In this document: in pieces, positions 8,697-17,913 of the stretch
Position numbering within the stretch: position 1 is the first letter of the stretch
Layout of the letters: every line of letters begins with the position of its first letter
The notes under the pieces: model-generated
What the model was told of the DNA's origin: nothing
The model's database searches: none
What the model saw: the letters and a program-made list of their open reading frames with translations, nothing else
NCBI RefSeq assembly: GCF_900102885.1
Contig: NZ_FNGE01000013.1
Span: forward strand, 29,726 to 93,725
Direction of reading: 5' to 3'
From: Paracoccus chinensis
Lineage (GTDB): Bacteria > Pseudomonadota > Alphaproteobacteria > Rhodobacterales > Rhodobacteraceae
DNA length: 64,000 nucleotides
Program-made: the position numbers and the translations under genes

Positions 8697-9596
8697 ATGG
8701 GTGAACTGGAATCCATCCGCGTCTTCCTGGCCGTTGTCGAGCAGCAGAGCTTCGCAGGCGCCGCGCGGCAGCTTGGCCTGACGCCGGCCTCGGTCACGCG
8801 CACCATCGCGGGGCTCGAGAACCGGCTGGGCGTGCAGCTTCTGGTGCGGACCACGCGGCAGGTCTCGCTGACCTCGGCGGGGGCGGTCTATGCCGCCCGC
8901 GTGGCGCCGCTGGCCGAGGCGCTGACCCGAGCCGCGCAGGAAACGCGCGAGGCGCAGGGCATCGCCTCGGGACTGGTCCGCGTCAGCGCGCCCATGTCGC
9001 TGGGGCTGCGGGTGCTGCCTGCCGTGCTGTCGCGCTTTGCCGGGCTTTACCCGCAGACGCATGTGGCGCTGAACCTGTCGGACAGCTTCGTCGACATCGT
9101 CGAGGAGGATTACGACCTCGCCATCCGCATCTCGGGCCCGCCCGGCGACAAGTCCACCATCTGGCGCAAGATCTGTCCCGTGCCGCGCGCGCTGGTCGCA
9201 GCGCCCGGCTATCTGCGCGTCCAGGGCACTCCGCAGGACCCCGCCGACCTGGCCGGGCACGCCTGCCTGGGCTATCGCGCCGATGCCCGCGACGAGGTCT
9301 GGGAGCTGTCGAAGGGCAGCACCCGCCGCAGCCACCGCGCGGCCGGGCGCTTCGGCGCCAACAACGGCGACGTGCTGGCGCGGCTGGCCCTGAACGGCGA
9401 GGGCATCGCCCTTCTGCCCCGCTTCATCGTCGAGGAGGACCTGGCTGCGGGCCGTCTGGCCGAGGTCCTGCCCGGTTGGTCCGCGCCCGAGATCTGGCTG
9501 ACGCTCTATTACCCGCCCTACGAACGGCTGCCGCTGAAGGTCGCCGCCTTCTCGGATGTCTTCGAGGCCCATATCCGCGAGGCTTGTCCCCTCTGA
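8697..9596 (+). CDS. LysR-family transcriptional regulator
   Basis: This 299-residue protein has the standard LysR layout: an N-terminal winged helix (FLAVVEQQSFAGAARQLGLT near residues 9-28) and a periplasmic-binding-protein-like effector domain. It reads in the same direction as the dioxygenase and esterase genes that begin 113 bases after its stop. A perfect inverted repeat with LysR T-N11-A geometry lies in that gap, so the regulator probably controls those two genes. In Bacillus the equivalent mhq genes are controlled by MarR-type regulators; a LysR protein in this place is a different solution. The effector would be a quinone or phenolic compound by analogy, which is inference. Confidence 0.9.
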   Translation: MGELESIRVFLAVVEQQSFAGAARQLGLTPASVTRTIAGLENRLGVQLLVRTTRQVSLTSAGAVYAARVAPLAEALTRAAQETREAQGIASGLVRVSAPMSLGLRVLPAVLSRFAGLYPQTHVALNLSDSFVDIVEEDYDLAIRISGPPGDKSTIWRKICPVPRALVAAPGYLRVQGTPQDPADLAGHACLGYRADARDEVWELSKGSTRRSHRAAGRFGANNGDVLARLALNGEGIALLPRFIVEEDLAAGRLAEVLPGWSAPEIWLTLYYPPYERLPLKVAAFSDVFEAHIREACPL

Positions 9597-9602
9597 CCGC
9601 AG

Positions 9603-9627
9603 GATCATTGCGCAGAACGCAATGATC
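9603..9627 (+). promoter_or_regulatory. Probable LysR operator (T-N11-A box)
   Basis: GATCATTGCG (9603-9612) and CGCAATGATC (9618-9627) are a perfect 10-base inverted repeat around CAGAA. T9609 and A9621 are spaced exactly as in the LysR T-N11-A motif. The centre is about 66 bases upstream of the start point expected from the promoter below, which is the usual position of a LysR recognition site. A terminator hairpin is the alternative, but no T-run follows. Confidence 0.65.
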
Positions 9628-9645
9628 AATGCCGGCTGCCGGCCG

Positions 9646-9674
9646 TTCTGCCCGTCCCGCCGCGCCCTTATCTT
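9646..9674 (+). promoter_or_regulatory. Candidate promoter of the dioxygenase-esterase pair
   Basis: TTCTGC (9646-9651), a 17-base spacer and TATCTT (9669-9674) lie 36 bases before the start codon and just downstream of the LysR box. Confidence 0.4.
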
Positions 9675-9709
9675 GGGACCAAGGAAACGATGCACTTGCG
9701 GAGGCAGCC

Positions 9710-10639
9710 ATGCTGAACGACATCAAGGGCCTGCACCACGTCACCTCGATGGCGGCGGAGGCGCAACAGAACAACGACTTCTTCACGCACACGCTCGGCC
9801 TGCGCCGGGTCAAGAAGACCGTGAACTTCGACGCGCCGCACGTGTATCACCTGTATTACGGGGACGAGACGGGCTCGGCCGGCACGGTCATGACCTATTT
9901 CCCCTTTCCGCATATCCGCCGTGGCCGCCCCGGCACGGGCGAGGTGTCGGAAACCCTGTTCTCGGTCCCGCGCGGTTCGCTCGGCTACTGGAAGGACCGC
10001 TTCGCCGCGCAAGGCGTGGGTGTTCTCGGGGAAGAGGAGCATTTCGGCGAAAGGCGCCTGCGCTTCCAGGGTCCGGACGGTGACGGCTTCGCGCTGGTCG
10101 AGGTCGCGGACGACCCCCGCGCCCCCTGGACGGGCGGCCCGGTGCCCGCCGCCGAGGGCGTGCACGGCTTCCGCGGCGTCAGCCTGCGGCTGCGCGACGC
10201 CGGCGCCACGGCCGAGCTGCTGCGCTTCATGGGCTATCAGGAGGCGGAACGGCACGGCGGGATCACCCGCTTCGCCATCAACGGCAACGGTGCCGATGTC
10301 ATCGACGTGGAAACGCTGGCCGAGGCCGAGCCTGCCCGTCAGGGCGCGGGGTCCGTCCACCATGTCGCCTTCGCCGTCGAGAACCGCGAGGCGCAGCTGC
10401 GCGTCCGCAAGGCCCTGATGGACACGGGCTACAACGTGACCCCGGTGATCGACCGCGACTATTTCTGGGCGATCTACTTCCGCACCCCGGGCGGCGTGTT
10501 GTTCGAGGTCGCGACCAACGAGCCCGGCTTCGACCGCGACGAGGATACCGCGCACCTGGGCCAGGCGCTGAAGCTGCCCCGCCAGCACGCCCACCTGCGG
10601 CCCCGGCTGGAACAGATGCTGCCCGAGATCAGGGACTGA
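9710..10639 (+). CDS. Ring-cleaving dioxygenase, VOC family (MhqO-like)
   Basis: This 309-residue protein contains two vicinal-oxygen-chelate modules, roughly residues 1-140 and 150-290. Metal-binding candidates are the His of LHHVTSMAAE near the N-terminus, the His of VHHVAFAV and the Glu of GGVLFEVATNEPGFD. It matches the MhqO/MhqA group of putative ring-cleaving dioxygenases, linked in Bacillus to tolerance of quinones and catechol-type electrophiles. The ATG at 9710 follows GGAGGC. The partner esterase starts 5 bases after the stop, so the two are surely co-transcribed. The exact substrate of this family is not firmly known. Confidence 0.85.
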   Translation: MLNDIKGLHHVTSMAAEAQQNNDFFTHTLGLRRVKKTVNFDAPHVYHLYYGDETGSAGTVMTYFPFPHIRRGRPGTGEVSETLFSVPRGSLGYWKDRFAAQGVGVLGEEEHFGERRLRFQGPDGDGFALVEVADDPRAPWTGGPVPAAEGVHGFRGVSLRLRDAGATAELLRFMGYQEAERHGGITRFAINGNGADVIDVETLAEAEPARQGAGSVHHVAFAVENREAQLRVRKALMDTGYNVTPVIDRDYFWAIYFRTPGGVLFEVATNEPGFDRDEDTAHLGQALKLPRQHAHLRPRLEQMLPEIRD

Positions 10640-10644
10640 CACCC

Positions 10645-11250
10645 ATGTCGCTTGATCTTTACCATCACCTTGCCCGGCCCGGTGCGCCGGATGCGCCGCT
10701 GGTCTTCGCCTTCCACGGCACCGGCGGGGACGAACACCAGTTCACCGGCCTGATCGGGCAGATCCTGCCCGGCGCCGGGATCGTCGCCCCGCGCGGGGAC
10801 GTGTCCGAACGTGGCGCGAGCCGCTTCTTCCGCCGCCGGGCGGAAGGCGTCTATGACATGGAGGACCTGCGCGCCCGAACCGGGCGGATGACCGCCTTCC
10901 TGCGCGCCCATGTGCAGGCGAACCCTGGCCGTCCCGTCTTTGCCATGGGCTATTCGAACGGGGCGAACATCCTCGCCTCGGTGATGTTCGAGGCGTCGGA
11001 CCTGTTCGACCGCGTGGTGCTGATGCACCCGCTGATCCCCTGGACACCAAGGGAGCAGCCGGGGCTGGCGGGCCGGCAGGTGCTGGTGACCGCCGGCCGC
11101 CGCGACCCGATCTGCCCCCTGCCGCAGACCAAGGCGCTGGCAGGCTGGCTGCGGGCGCAGGGCGCCGCGCTCGAGCTTGTGCTGAGCGACGGCGGGCACG
11201 AGATCACGGCGCCCGAACTGAACGCGGTGGCGGGCTTCCTGCGCCGCTGA
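10645..11250 (+). CDS. Alpha/beta hydrolase, phospholipase/carboxylesterase family (MhqD-like)
   Basis: This 201-residue serine hydrolase shows the oxyanion motif FHGTGGDEHQF near residue 23. The nucleophile Ser lies in MGYSNGAN (about residues 96-103), the Asp in AGRRDPICP and the His in SDGGHEI. It is the typical length of the MhqD/YodD-like carboxylesterases that accompany MhqO-type dioxygenases. With the preceding gene it may process ring-cleavage products or detoxify quinone adducts; the reaction is inferred from gene pairing. The stop is only 6 bases from the end of the converging molybdoenzyme operon. Confidence 0.85.
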   Translation: MSLDLYHHLARPGAPDAPLVFAFHGTGGDEHQFTGLIGQILPGAGIVAPRGDVSERGASRFFRRRAEGVYDMEDLRARTGRMTAFLRAHVQANPGRPVFAMGYSNGANILASVMFEASDLFDRVVLMHPLIPWTPREQPGLAGRQVLVTAGRRDPICPLPQTKALAGWLRAQGAALELVLSDGGHEITAPELNAVAGFLRR

Positions 11251-11256
11251 CGGGGG

Positions 11257-13479
11257 TCAGCCGAGCTTTTCCAGCACCTTGTCCAGCGTGACCGGGAAGG
11301 ACCGGAAGCGGTGCCCGGTCGCGTTGGCGATGGCGTTCACGATCGCGCCCGCCGTGCCGCACAGGGCAAGCTCGCCGATGCCCTTGGCCTGCATGGGATT
11401 GGCGAAGGGGTCGCGGTCGTCCATCAGCAGCTCGATGTCCATGTGCGGCACGTCGAGGTTCACGGGCACGTGGTATTCCGCCAGGTCCCGGTTCATGAAG
11501 CTGCCGTCGCGGGCATCGTGGAAGACCTCTTCGTGCAGGGCCTGGCCGATGCCGAAGATCATGCCGCCCATGCATTGCGAGCGCGCGGTCTTGGCGTTCA
11601 GGATACGCCCGGCGGCGAAGACGCCCGACAGGCGGCGGACATGGACCTCGCCCGTGACGCTGCTGACGGCGACCTCGCAGAACTCGGCCCCCCAGGAGGA
11701 CTGGCGGTGCCCGTCCTCGGCCTTGCCCTTGCGGATCGTGCCGGTGCCCTGCAGGCTGTCGCCCGCCAGAACGTCGGCCAGGTCGCGCTGGCGGTTGCCG
11801 GCGATGACGGTGCCGTCCTTCAGGGTCAGCTCCTCCTCGTCGCAGCCCATCCGCTCGGCCAGCTTGCCCCGCAGCGCGCGCGCGGCCAGCATGACCGAGC
11901 TGCCCGAGGACGCCGCCCCGCGCGAGCCGCCCGAGCCGATGGAGGGCGGCAGGTCGCTGTCGCCCAGGACGGTCGTCACCCGCTCGGGCGGCAGGCCCAG
12001 CATCTCGGCCGCGATCTGGGTCAGCACCGAATAGCTGCCGGTGCCGATGTCGGTCATGTCGGTTTCCACCAGCGCCGTGCCGTCCGGGCGCAGCGTCACC
12101 CGCGCGGTCGAGTCGCCCAGCATGTTGACGCGGATGATCGCGCTCATCCCGAAGCCGATCAGCCATTCGCCCTCGCGGCGGCTGCCGGGCACCTTGGGCC
12201 GTTCGGACCAGCCGAAGCGTTCCGCGCCGATCCGGATGCAGTCGGCCAGCCGGTTGCTGCTGAAAGGCTTGCCCGTCGAGGGGTCCGTTTCGGGGATGTT
12301 GCGCAGCCGGAACTCGACCGGGTCGATGCCCGCGGCTTCGGACAGTTCGTCCATGGCCGCGTCGGTGACGGGCACGCCCACGGCCTCGCCCGGCGCGCGC
12401 ATGGACCCCGCGCCGGTCAGGTTCAGCCGCCCGATGTAATGGCCGATCTCGCGGTTCTCGCCCGCCCAGGTGAACGAGGTCGCCTGCGTCACCGGTTCGC
12501 TGAAGTCCTCGCCGGGCAGGTTCGACACCCAGGCCTCGTGGCCGATGCCGGTCAGATGGCCGTCCGCGTCGCAGCACAGGCGCACGCGCTGGCGCGTCTC
12601 GCTGCGGCGGTGGGTGGCCTCGAAGACCTGCCGGCGGTGGAGCGCGATGGCGACGGGGCGGCCCAGCTTCTGCGCGGCGATGGCGGCGCCCACGCCCTCG
12701 TGCCCGATCCCCAGCTTGGAGCCGAAGCCTCCGCCCACGTAGCGCGACAGGATGCGGACCTTCTTGACACTGACCCCCAGCGCGTCGGCCAGCTCCTGCG
12801 CGTTGCTGTTCAGCATCTGGTAGCTGCCGCGCAGGGTCAGGCGGCCGTCCTCCCACCAGGCGACGGCGGCATGGGGCTCCATCGCGGCGTGGCTCATCGA
12901 GGGCGTGTCGTATTCCACGTCCACCGAGAAGGCGGCCTTCTTCATGGCGCGGTCCAGGTTCCCCTGCGAGGACTGCTTGGAGCGGGGCTCCTCGTATTTC
13001 GCCTGCGCGGGAAGGATCACGGCCTTGTGGCTGCTGTCCTTGTATTCGGCGCGGGCGGCCAGACCCGCGTCGCGGGCCTGTTCAAAGGTCTCGGCCACGA
13101 CCAGCGCGATGGGCTGGCCCTTGTAGAAGATCTCGGCCGGGCCCTGATGGGGCGACTTGGCGTCCCCGCCCTGGGCCGGGTTGCGGATCATGCGGTCGTC
13201 GCGGATCACGGCCAGCACGCCCGGCATGGTCTGCAGTTCCTTCGTGTTCAGCCCCGTGACCCAGCCCTTGGCGATGTTGGCGCGCACGAACCAGCCATAG
13301 GCGGTGCCGGGGGGATGGTCCTCGTCGGCATAGCTTGCGGTGCCGCTGACCTTCAGCGGCCCTTCGGGTCGGTCCATGGGCGTGCTGATGACGCCCTGCG
13401 CCATGCGGTCCAGCAGGTCCTCCTGGTCGGGAAGATCCATCCGGTGGTCGAGCTTCAGTTCGATCGGTTCGGGCATCAC
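11257..13479 (-). CDS. Xanthine dehydrogenase family, molybdopterin-binding subunit (PaoC-like)
   Basis: This 740-residue subunit is the molybdenum-binding part of a three-subunit hydroxylase. It has the aldehyde oxidase a/b hammerhead near the N-terminus, the cofactor-binding stretch [11 protein letters not shown], and the catalytic Glu in [11 protein letters not shown] near the C-terminus. By family it oxidises aldehydes or N-heterocycles with water as oxygen donor. It is the last gene of an FeS-FAD-Mo operon, the same order as E. coli paoABC. The start is GTG at 13479 or ATG at 13476, both overlapping the stop of the FAD subunit. The substrate is unknown. Confidence 0.9.
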   Translation of the reverse strand: MMPEPIELKLDHRMDLPDQEDLLDRMAQGVISTPMDRPEGPLKVSGTASYADEDHPPGTAYGWFVRANIAKGWVTGLNTKELQTMPGVLAVIRDDRMIRNPAQGGDAKSPHQGPAEIFYKGQPIALVVAETFEQARDAGLAARAEYKDSSHKAVILPAQAKYEEPRSKQSSQGNLDRAMKKAAFSVDVEYDTPSMSHAAMEPHAAVAWWEDGRLTLRGSYQMLNSNAQELADALGVSVKKVRILSRYVGGGFGSKLGIGHEGVGAAIAAQKLGRPVAIALHRRQVFEATHRRSETRQRVRLCCDADGHLTGIGHEAWVSNLPGEDFSEPVTQATSFTWAGENREIGHYIGRLNLTGAGSMRAPGEAVGVPVTDAAMDELSEAAGIDPVEFRLRNIPETDPSTGKPFSSNRLADCIRIGAERFGWSERPKVPGSRREGEWLIGFGMSAIIRVNMLGDSTARVTLRPDGTALVETDMTDIGTGSYSVLTQIAAEMLGLPPERVTTVLGDSDLPPSIGSGGSRGAASSGSSVMLAARALRGKLAERMGCDEEELTLKDGTVIAGNRQRDLADVLAGDSLQGTGTIRKGKAEDGHRQSSWGAEFCEVAVSSVTGEVHVRRLSGVFAAGRILNAKTARSQCMGGMIFGIGQALHEEVFHDARDGSFMNRDLAEYHVPVNLDVPHMDIELLMDDRDPFANPMQAKGIGELALCGTAGAIVNAIANATGHRFRSFPVTLDKVLEKLG

Positions 13480-14444
13480 TCGGTCTCCTGCACGGCCTCG
13501 GCCAGCACCGCCGCCAGCGTGCGGCGCAGCAGCGGGATCTTGAAATCGTTGTGGCCCTGGCCGCGCGCGCCTTCCAGCACGGCCTCGGCCGCGCGGGCGA
13601 ACAGCTCGGGCGAAGGGGCCTGGCCCGTCAGCATCCGCTCGGCCGCGGGCGCGCGCCAGGGCTTGTGGGCGACATTGCCGAAGGCCAGCCGCACCCTGTC
13701 CATCCGGCCGGCGCGCATGGTCACGACGGCGGCGACGGATACCAGCGCGAAGGCATAGGACCGCCGGTCGCGCACCTTGCGATAGATCTGCCGCCCGCCC
13801 AGTGGCGCGGGCAGGCGCACGGACAGGATCATCTCGCCCGGTTGCAGTTCGGTGTCGAGGTCGGGGCGGTCGCCCGGCAGGCGGTGAAAGTCGGTGGCCG
13901 CGATCTCGCGCCGGCCGCCGGGGCCCTCGACCTCGACCACCGCGTCCAGCGCGCTCAGCGCGACGGCCATGTCGCCGGGATAGGTGGCGATGCAGTGGTC
14001 CGACGCGCCAAGGATCGCGTGGATGCGGTTCACCCCGCCGATGGCCCCGCAGCCCGAGCCCGGCACGCGCTTGTTGCAGGGCGCGTCCACGTCATAGAAG
14101 TAATAGCACCGCGTCCGCTGCATCAGGTTGCCGCCAGTGGTGGCGCGGTTGCGAAGCTGGGGACTGGCGCCCGCGAGGATCGCGCGGGACAGAAGCGGCC
14201 AGTCCTGCCGAACCGCCGGATGGGCGGCGAGGTCCGAGTTCCGCACCAGCGCCCCGATCCGCAGCCCCTCGCCGTCGCGCTCGACCCCGTCCAGCCCGAC
14301 GTGGTTGATGTCGATCAGCCGCGCAGGCGTCTCGACCTGCAGCTTCATCAGGTCCAGCAGGTTCGTGCCGCCCGCGATAATGCGCGCGTCGGTCCCGATC
14401 GCGTCGGCGGGCGTTGCCGCGCGGGCATAGTCGAAGGCCTTCAT
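13476..14444 (-). CDS. Xanthine dehydrogenase family, FAD-binding subunit with extra Fe-S cysteines (PaoB-like)
   Basis: This 322-residue FAD subunit (subunit M) has the FAD motif [14 protein letters not shown] near residue 21 and [11 protein letters not shown] near residue 101. Unlike ordinary subunit M proteins it carries C113, C123, C132 and C151 in [23 protein letters not shown] and [10 protein letters not shown]. This is the pattern that binds an additional [4Fe-4S] cluster in E. coli PaoB. Electrons would run from the Mo subunit through the 2Fe-2S subunit to FAD. Its start overlaps the stop of the preceding gene in an ATGA junction, so the operon is tightly coupled. Confidence 0.9.
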   Translation of the reverse strand: MKAFDYARAATPADAIGTDARIIAGGTNLLDLMKLQVETPARLIDINHVGLDGVERDGEGLRIGALVRNSDLAAHPAVRQDWPLLSRAILAGASPQLRNRATTGGNLMQRTRCYYFYDVDAPCNKRVPGSGCGAIGGVNRIHAILGASDHCIATYPGDMAVALSALDAVVEVEGPGGRREIAATDFHRLPGDRPDLDTELQPGEMILSVRLPAPLGGRQIYRKVRDRRSYAFALVSVAAVVTMRAGRMDRVRLAFGNVAHKPWRAPAAERMLTGQAPSPELFARAAEAVLEGARGQGHNDFKIPLLRRTLAAVLAEAVQETE

Positions 14445-14959
14445 GCCGCGCCCTCCGCCGCCTTGCCCGCCACTTCGCGGATCGCGTCCACGATGTTGGG
14501 ATAACACGAGCAGCGGCAAAGGTTGCCCGACATGCGCTCGCGGATCTCGTCGTCGCTGAGGGCCGGGGACCCGAGGTCGCCCGTCACCTGGCTGGGCCAG
14601 CCCTGGCGCAGCTCCTCCAGCATGGCGGTGGCGGACATGATCTGGCCGGGCGTGCAATAGCCGCACTGGAAGCCGTCATGCCGGATGAAGGCCTGCTGCA
14701 GCGGCGCGAGGTCCCCGGGCGTGCCGATCCCCTCGATGGTGGTGATTTCGTCGCCCTCGTGCATGACCGCCAGCGTCAGGCAGGAATTGATCCGCCGCCC
14801 GTTCACGATCACCGTGCAGGCCCCGCACTGGCCGTGGTCGCAGCCCTTCTTGGTTCCCGTCAGGTCCAGCCGCTGCCGCAGCGCATCCAGAAGCGAGACC
14901 CTCGGGTCGTCGATTTCCAGGACATGGGGGGTCCCGTTGACGGTCAGGGTGACATCCAT
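14441..14959 (-). CDS. Xanthine dehydrogenase family, 2Fe-2S subunit (PaoA-like)
   Basis: This 172-residue subunit carries two [2Fe-2S] clusters. C40, C45, C48 and C60 are in [14 protein letters not shown] and the following strand; C99, C102, C148 and C150 are in QCGYCTPG and NLCRCSC. It is the first gene of the three-subunit operon. The start at 14959 follows AAGGAGAGCCACGG. E. coli PaoA has a Tat signal that takes the complex to the periplasm. No twin-arginine signal is seen here, so the enzyme is probably cytoplasmic unless a longer start is used. Confidence 0.9.
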   Translation of the reverse strand: MDVTLTVNGTPHVLEIDDPRVSLLDALRQRLDLTGTKKGCDHGQCGACTVIVNGRRINSCLTLAVMHEGDEITTIEGIGTPGDLAPLQQAFIRHDGFQCGYCTPGQIMSATAMLEELRQGWPSQVTGDLGSPALSDDEIRERMSGNLCRCSCYPNIVDAIREVAGKAAEGAA

Positions 14960-15025
14960 CCGTGGCTCTCCTTCGGCTGCGGGCGCGACAGGGAACAACC
15001 GTGGCGCGCCGCGTGTTCCGTGCCC

Positions 15026-15943
15026 ATGAACAAGATTGCCCCCCGCATGGCCGAGGCCCTGCCGATCGCCACGCCTGCCGGGGCCGACCCGATGGGCGAT
15101 CCGCTGTCCGCGCTGGCCGGCGGCGGCGTGCTGGCCGTCATCACCGGGGTGGAAGGCCCGCATTACCGCAACCCCGGCACGATCATGGCCTTCCCGGCGA
15201 CCGGCGGCAGCGTCGGCCAGCTCAGTTCCGGCTGCATCGAGGCCGACCTTGCGCTGCACGCCCGCGAGGTGGCGGCGCAAGGCCGCGTGCGGCGGCTGCG
15301 CTATGGCAAGGGCTCGCCCTTCCGCGACCTCGTGCTGCCCTGCGGGGGCGGGCTGGACGTGGCGCTGGTGCCGGTCGAGGATCCCGCGCCGGTGCGGCAG
15401 GCGCTGGCCGCGCGGACGGCACGGCGCGACAGCCTTCTGGGGATCGACCTCGACCGGGGAACGGTGGCGCTGGACGGACCCGGCTTCGTGCTGCGCATCC
15501 TGCCGTCCACGCGCTTCCTGACCTGGGGGGCAGGGATCGAGGCGGTGACCTTTGCGGCGCTGGCCCATGCGGCGGGCTATCCCGCGGAACTCGCGACCCA
15601 TGACGAGGCGACCGCCGCGACCGCCGCCGCGCAGGGCGTGGTGCTGCGCGCGGGCGGGCCGGGGGACGCCGACCCCTGGACGGCCGTGACGCTGTTCTAC
15701 CACGATCACGACCGCGAACCGCCCGTTCTGGCCGAGGCGCTGGCCACCCCCGCCTTCTACGTGGGCGCGCAGGGCAGCCTGCGCAGCCACCGCGCCCGCG
15801 TCGAGGCGCTGCGCGGCATGGGCGTCCCCGAGGACGCCATCGCCCGCCTGCGTGGGCCCATCGGGCTGATCCCCTCGGCCCGCGACCCCCGCGTGCTGGC
15901 GGTGTCCGTGCTGGCCGAGATCCTGGCCGAGCGCGCGCAATGA
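15026..15943 (+). CDS. XdhC/CoxI-family molybdoenzyme maturation protein (PaoD-like)
   Basis: This 305-residue protein has the XdhC N-terminal domain with QLSSGCIEADLA near residue 68 and PCGGGLDVALVP near residue 110. The C-terminal Rossmann domain contains YVGAQGSLRSH. XdhC proteins bind molybdenum cofactor and help insert its sulfurated form into xanthine dehydrogenase-type enzymes. The gene is divergent from the hydroxylase operon (66 bases between starts) and overlaps mocA in an ATGA junction. That arrangement points to this hydroxylase as the client. Confidence 0.85.
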   Translation: MNKIAPRMAEALPIATPAGADPMGDPLSALAGGGVLAVITGVEGPHYRNPGTIMAFPATGGSVGQLSSGCIEADLALHAREVAAQGRVRRLRYGKGSPFRDLVLPCGGGLDVALVPVEDPAPVRQALAARTARRDSLLGIDLDRGTVALDGPGFVLRILPSTRFLTWGAGIEAVTFAALAHAAGYPAELATHDEATAATAAAQGVVLRAGGPGDADPWTAVTLFYHDHDREPPVLAEALATPAFYVGAQGSLRSHRARVEALRGMGVPEDAIARLRGPIGLIPSARDPRVLAVSVLAEILAERAQ

Positions 15944-16494
15944 CCGGGGGACCGACTGTCGGCGTGCTGCTGGCCGCGGGCCATTCCCGCCGCTGGGGGC
16001 CGGACAACAAGCTGCTGGCCCCCTGGAACGGGCAGGCGCTGGTGGTCCGCGCCGGGGCGCTGCTGGCCCGCGCACCGGTGGACCTACGCGCGGTTGTCCT
16101 GCGCGACAAGCGGATCGCGGCGCTGCTGCCGGGACTGGAGCCGCTGGCGCCGGAGGACGAGGACCAGTCGGCCAGCCTGCGCGCGGCGGTGGCCTGGGCG
16201 CAGGGGCAGGGCGCCGCGCGGCTGCTGGTCCTACTGGGCGACATGCCCGCCCTGTCCGACGCCACGGTTGCCGCGCTGGTCGAGGGCTGCACCGCTGACC
16301 GCCCCTCGGCCGTCCTGCATCCGGACGGCCGCCCCGGCGCCCCCGCCTGCGTCCCGGCGTCCGCCTTTGCCGCGCTGTCGAAGCTGCGCGGCGATCAGGG
16401 CGCGGGCGTCCTTCTGGGGAATGCCGTGACGATCCCCGCCGCCCTGGCCGAGCTGGTGGACGTGGACCGGCCGCAGGACCTGTCGGCGGGCTGA
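15940..16494 (+). CDS. Molybdenum cofactor cytidylyltransferase, MocA-like
   Basis: This 184-residue nucleotidyltransferase has the N-terminal motif VLLAAGHSRRWGPDNKLLAP, with the typical LAAGxSxRxGxxK pattern, and the metal-binding LLGDMPALS in the middle. MocA attaches CMP to molybdopterin to form the cytosine dinucleotide cofactor used by PaoABC-type hydroxylases. It overlaps xdhC by four bases, so cofactor finishing and insertion are encoded together next to the enzyme. A MobA-type guanylyl role is less likely because of this context. Confidence 0.8.
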   Translation: MTGGPTVGVLLAAGHSRRWGPDNKLLAPWNGQALVVRAGALLARAPVDLRAVVLRDKRIAALLPGLEPLAPEDEDQSASLRAAVAWAQGQGAARLLVLLGDMPALSDATVAALVEGCTADRPSAVLHPDGRPGAPACVPASAFAALSKLRGDQGAGVLLGNAVTIPAALAELVDVDRPQDLSAG

Positions 16495-16562
16495 ACCGCG
16501 CGGGGAACATTCCGGGGCAGGGCGAGTTGCCTCTCGGTCCCTCAGCGGAAGTGGATCTCCCC

Positions 16563-17825
16563 ATGAACGACCTGCCTGATTTCTCGCGCCGCGGCTTCAT
16601 GCGGACATCCGCCCTCGGCCTCGGGGCCGGGATGGGGCTGGGCCTCGGCGGGCTCGAGGCCATGGCCCAGACCGCCGGCCGCGCCATCGGCAGCGGCCAG
16701 ACCCCGCCCGCCGATCCGCTGGAGCGGCAGGCCGCCGGGCGCCCCGAGCCCGAACTGGACGCGACCCCGCGCCCCTCGCCCCCGGAACGGCGCGTGGGCT
16801 GGGCCGTCTGCGGCCTGGGCCATTTCGCTCAGAACTACGCCATTCCCGCGATCGGGCGCTCGGCCGAGGCCAAGCTGACGGGGCTGATCTCGGGCAGCCG
16901 CGACAAGGCGCTGGCGGTGGCCGGGGCCTGGGGCGTGCCCGAGACATCCGTTTACGACTACGGGATGCAGGGGCTGGCCGACAACGACGCGGTGGACGTG
17001 GTCTATGTCATCACCCCCAACGCCATCCACGAGGAGAACGTGATCGCCGCGCTGGAAGCGGGCAAGCACGTCTTCTGCGAAAAGCCCTTCGCCCATAACT
17101 CGGCCTCGGCGCAGCGGATGATGGACGCGGCCCGGGCCGCCGACCGCAGGATCATGATCGCCTATCGCGCCCATTTCGAGCCGAACAACACCGCCCTGAA
17201 GGAGATGGTGCAGAAGGGCGAGCTGGGCGACATCTGGTATGCGACCTCGGACCACCACCGCCCGCTGGACCCTGCGGTCGAGCGCGACCAGTGGCGGATG
17301 GTGCGCGACCTCGCGGGCGGCGGCTCGCTGATGGACATCGGGATCTATTCGCTGAACGGCCTGATCTGGCTGCTGGACGAGGTCCCCGAGCGGCTGGTCG
17401 CCACCACCTTCTCGCCTGAAACCCCCGACGGCCGCTTCGGCGAGATCGAGGCCATCGGGCAGGTGCAGCTGGTCTTTCCCTCGGGGCGGCGGGCCAGCAT
17501 CTCGTCGGGCTATGTCGCCAACAAGAAGCGGATCGACCTCTGGGGGTCAGAGGCCGTGGCCGTTCTGGACCCCGCGACCGAATATTTCGGCAACCGCCTG
17601 ACGCTGAGCACCGCCGAGGGGGACGAGATGCCCACCCCCTCGAAACCCAGCGAGCAGCAGTTCACGGGCGAGATCGACCATTTCAGCCAGGCGGTCCGCG
17701 ACGGGGTCCCCATCCTGACCCCGGCCGAGATGGGCTTGCGCGACATGCACCTGCTGGAAGCGATCTATGTCTCGGCCGAGCGGGGCGAATGGGTCGAGGT
17801 GAACCCCGACGGCACCCTGCGCTGA
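16563..17825 (+). CDS. Tat-exported Gfo/Idh/MocA-family oxidoreductase
   Basis: This 420-residue protein starts with a twin-arginine signal, SRRGFMRTSALGLGAGMGLG (about residues 8-27). A mature part follows with a Rossmann NAD(P) motif GLGHFAQNY and the family signature EKPFAHN, where the Lys is catalytic. It ends with the alpha/beta substrate domain. The layout matches periplasmic glucose-fructose oxidoreductases, which keep their cofactor bound and are exported folded. A sugar substrate is likely but unidentified. The ATG at 16563 begins the Tat signal; an upstream start at 16527 would lengthen it without purpose. It may follow xdhC-mocA in one transcript, 68 bases after their stop. Confidence 0.85.
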   Translation: MNDLPDFSRRGFMRTSALGLGAGMGLGLGGLEAMAQTAGRAIGSGQTPPADPLERQAAGRPEPELDATPRPSPPERRVGWAVCGLGHFAQNYAIPAIGRSAEAKLTGLISGSRDKALAVAGAWGVPETSVYDYGMQGLADNDAVDVVYVITPNAIHEENVIAALEAGKHVFCEKPFAHNSASAQRMMDAARAADRRIMIAYRAHFEPNNTALKEMVQKGELGDIWYATSDHHRPLDPAVERDQWRMVRDLAGGGSLMDIGIYSLNGLIWLLDEVPERLVATTFSPETPDGRFGEIEAIGQVQLVFPSGRRASISSGYVANKKRIDLWGSEAVAVLDPATEYFGNRLTLSTAEGDEMPTPSKPSEQQFTGEIDHFSQAVRDGVPILTPAEMGLRDMHLLEAIYVSAERGEWVEVNPDGTLR

Positions 17826-17913
17826 GCCGCTGCCCCGGGAACGGCAGGCGGGGGGCGGGGGTTGAAGAACAGGGGGATGCCCCTTCGCATCCCGCTTCTG
17901 GAGGAGGACGCAG

